DNA from: CAZKHG01 sp964552655
GTDB lineage: Bacteria > Bacteroidota > Bacteroidia > Bacteroidales > Tenuifilaceae
Assembly: GCA_964552655.1 (NCBI GenBank)
Contig: CAZKHG010000027.1
Location: 1 to 42,655 of the forward strand
Direction: 5' to 3'
Length of the DNA stretch: 42,655 nt
A program made the position numbers and the translations under genes. This document shows positions 42,599 through 42,655 of the stretch, one piece after another (the stretch's first letter is position 1; every line of letters starts with the position of its first letter). Below the pieces are notes generated by a model. The model made no database searches and was not told the origin of the DNA. It saw only the letters and a program-made list of their open reading frames with translations.

Positions 42599-42655
42599 AT
42601 ATTCATCTTTTTAAATATTATAATCTTTAGCAAACTTATATTCATGATTAGAAGC

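Noticed and set aside
1..42655. CRISPR array, transposase, integrase or prophage genes
   Set aside because: No regular direct repeats, terminal inverted repeats or mobile-element proteins were seen.

Overview
The window is AT-rich chromosomal DNA from a member of the Bacteroidota, most likely a fermentative, anaerobic or microaerophilic Bacteroidales/Marinilabiliales-type organism. This assignment rests on several things seen in the sequence. Exact matches to the Bacteroidota -7 promoter element TAnnTTTG precede many genes. A secreted enzyme carries a C-terminal type IX secretion (T9SS) sorting domain. There is a SusA-like GH13 enzyme with the cyclomaltodextrinase N-domain, a NUDIX/NrtR-type sugar regulator heading a xylR-xylB-xylA-transporter operon, and many lipoboxes. 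The species assignment is inference. I saw no rRNA, tRNA, CRISPR array, insertion sequence, phage gene or integrase. The window looks like core and metabolic chromosome rather than an island.

Layout. 1-8.6 kb is an alpha-glucan and glycolysis block: the tail of a GH65 phosphorylase, class II fructose-bisphosphate aldolase, an exported SusA-like GH13, two GH13 lipoproteins (one with a CBM48-like domain), and a convergent 6-phosphofructokinase. 8.7-13.4 kb covers oxygen defence and energy: a flavodiiron protein, then ackA-ptb-buk, which makes ATP from acyl phosphates. 13.4-16.6 kb holds an SDR, an outer-membrane protein, a cold-shock protein, a SlyD-like isomerase and a lipoprotein. 16.7-21.8 kb is the xylose operon, with a 21-bp palindrome set directly on the -33 element of its promoter. 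21.8-25.5 kb (minus strand) is a two-subunit xanthine-dehydrogenase-family molybdoenzyme. 25.7-28.4 kb has a T9SS-exported zinc phospholipase C/P1-nuclease-fold protein, a slipin and a second cold-shock protein. 28.5-33.0 kb has a Crp/Fnr regulator divergent from a six-gene redox operon (NifX-like, NapH-like ferredoxin, odd thioredoxin-like protein, thioredoxin reductase, DUF4405 membrane protein, membrane-anchored thioredoxin). 33.0-42.3 kb has mnmE, malic enzyme, an orphan sucD, a hybrid histidine kinase and a YdiJ-like FAD/Fe-S 2-hydroxyacid dehydrogenase.

How the genes fit together. Starch or glycogen fragments and xylose are taken in and cut, then passed through aldolase and phosphofructokinase. 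The resulting acyl-CoA is turned into acetate or butyrate-type acids with ATP formation. Malic enzyme and succinyl-CoA synthetase connect to the C4 branch. The flavodiiron protein and the thioredoxin operon handle oxygen and thiol redox. The least explained unit is the Crp/Fnr-linked redox operon (28.5-33.0 kb). It combines a non-canonical thioredoxin, a membrane protein with a duplicated soluble domain, and a strong intercistronic hairpin just before trxB.
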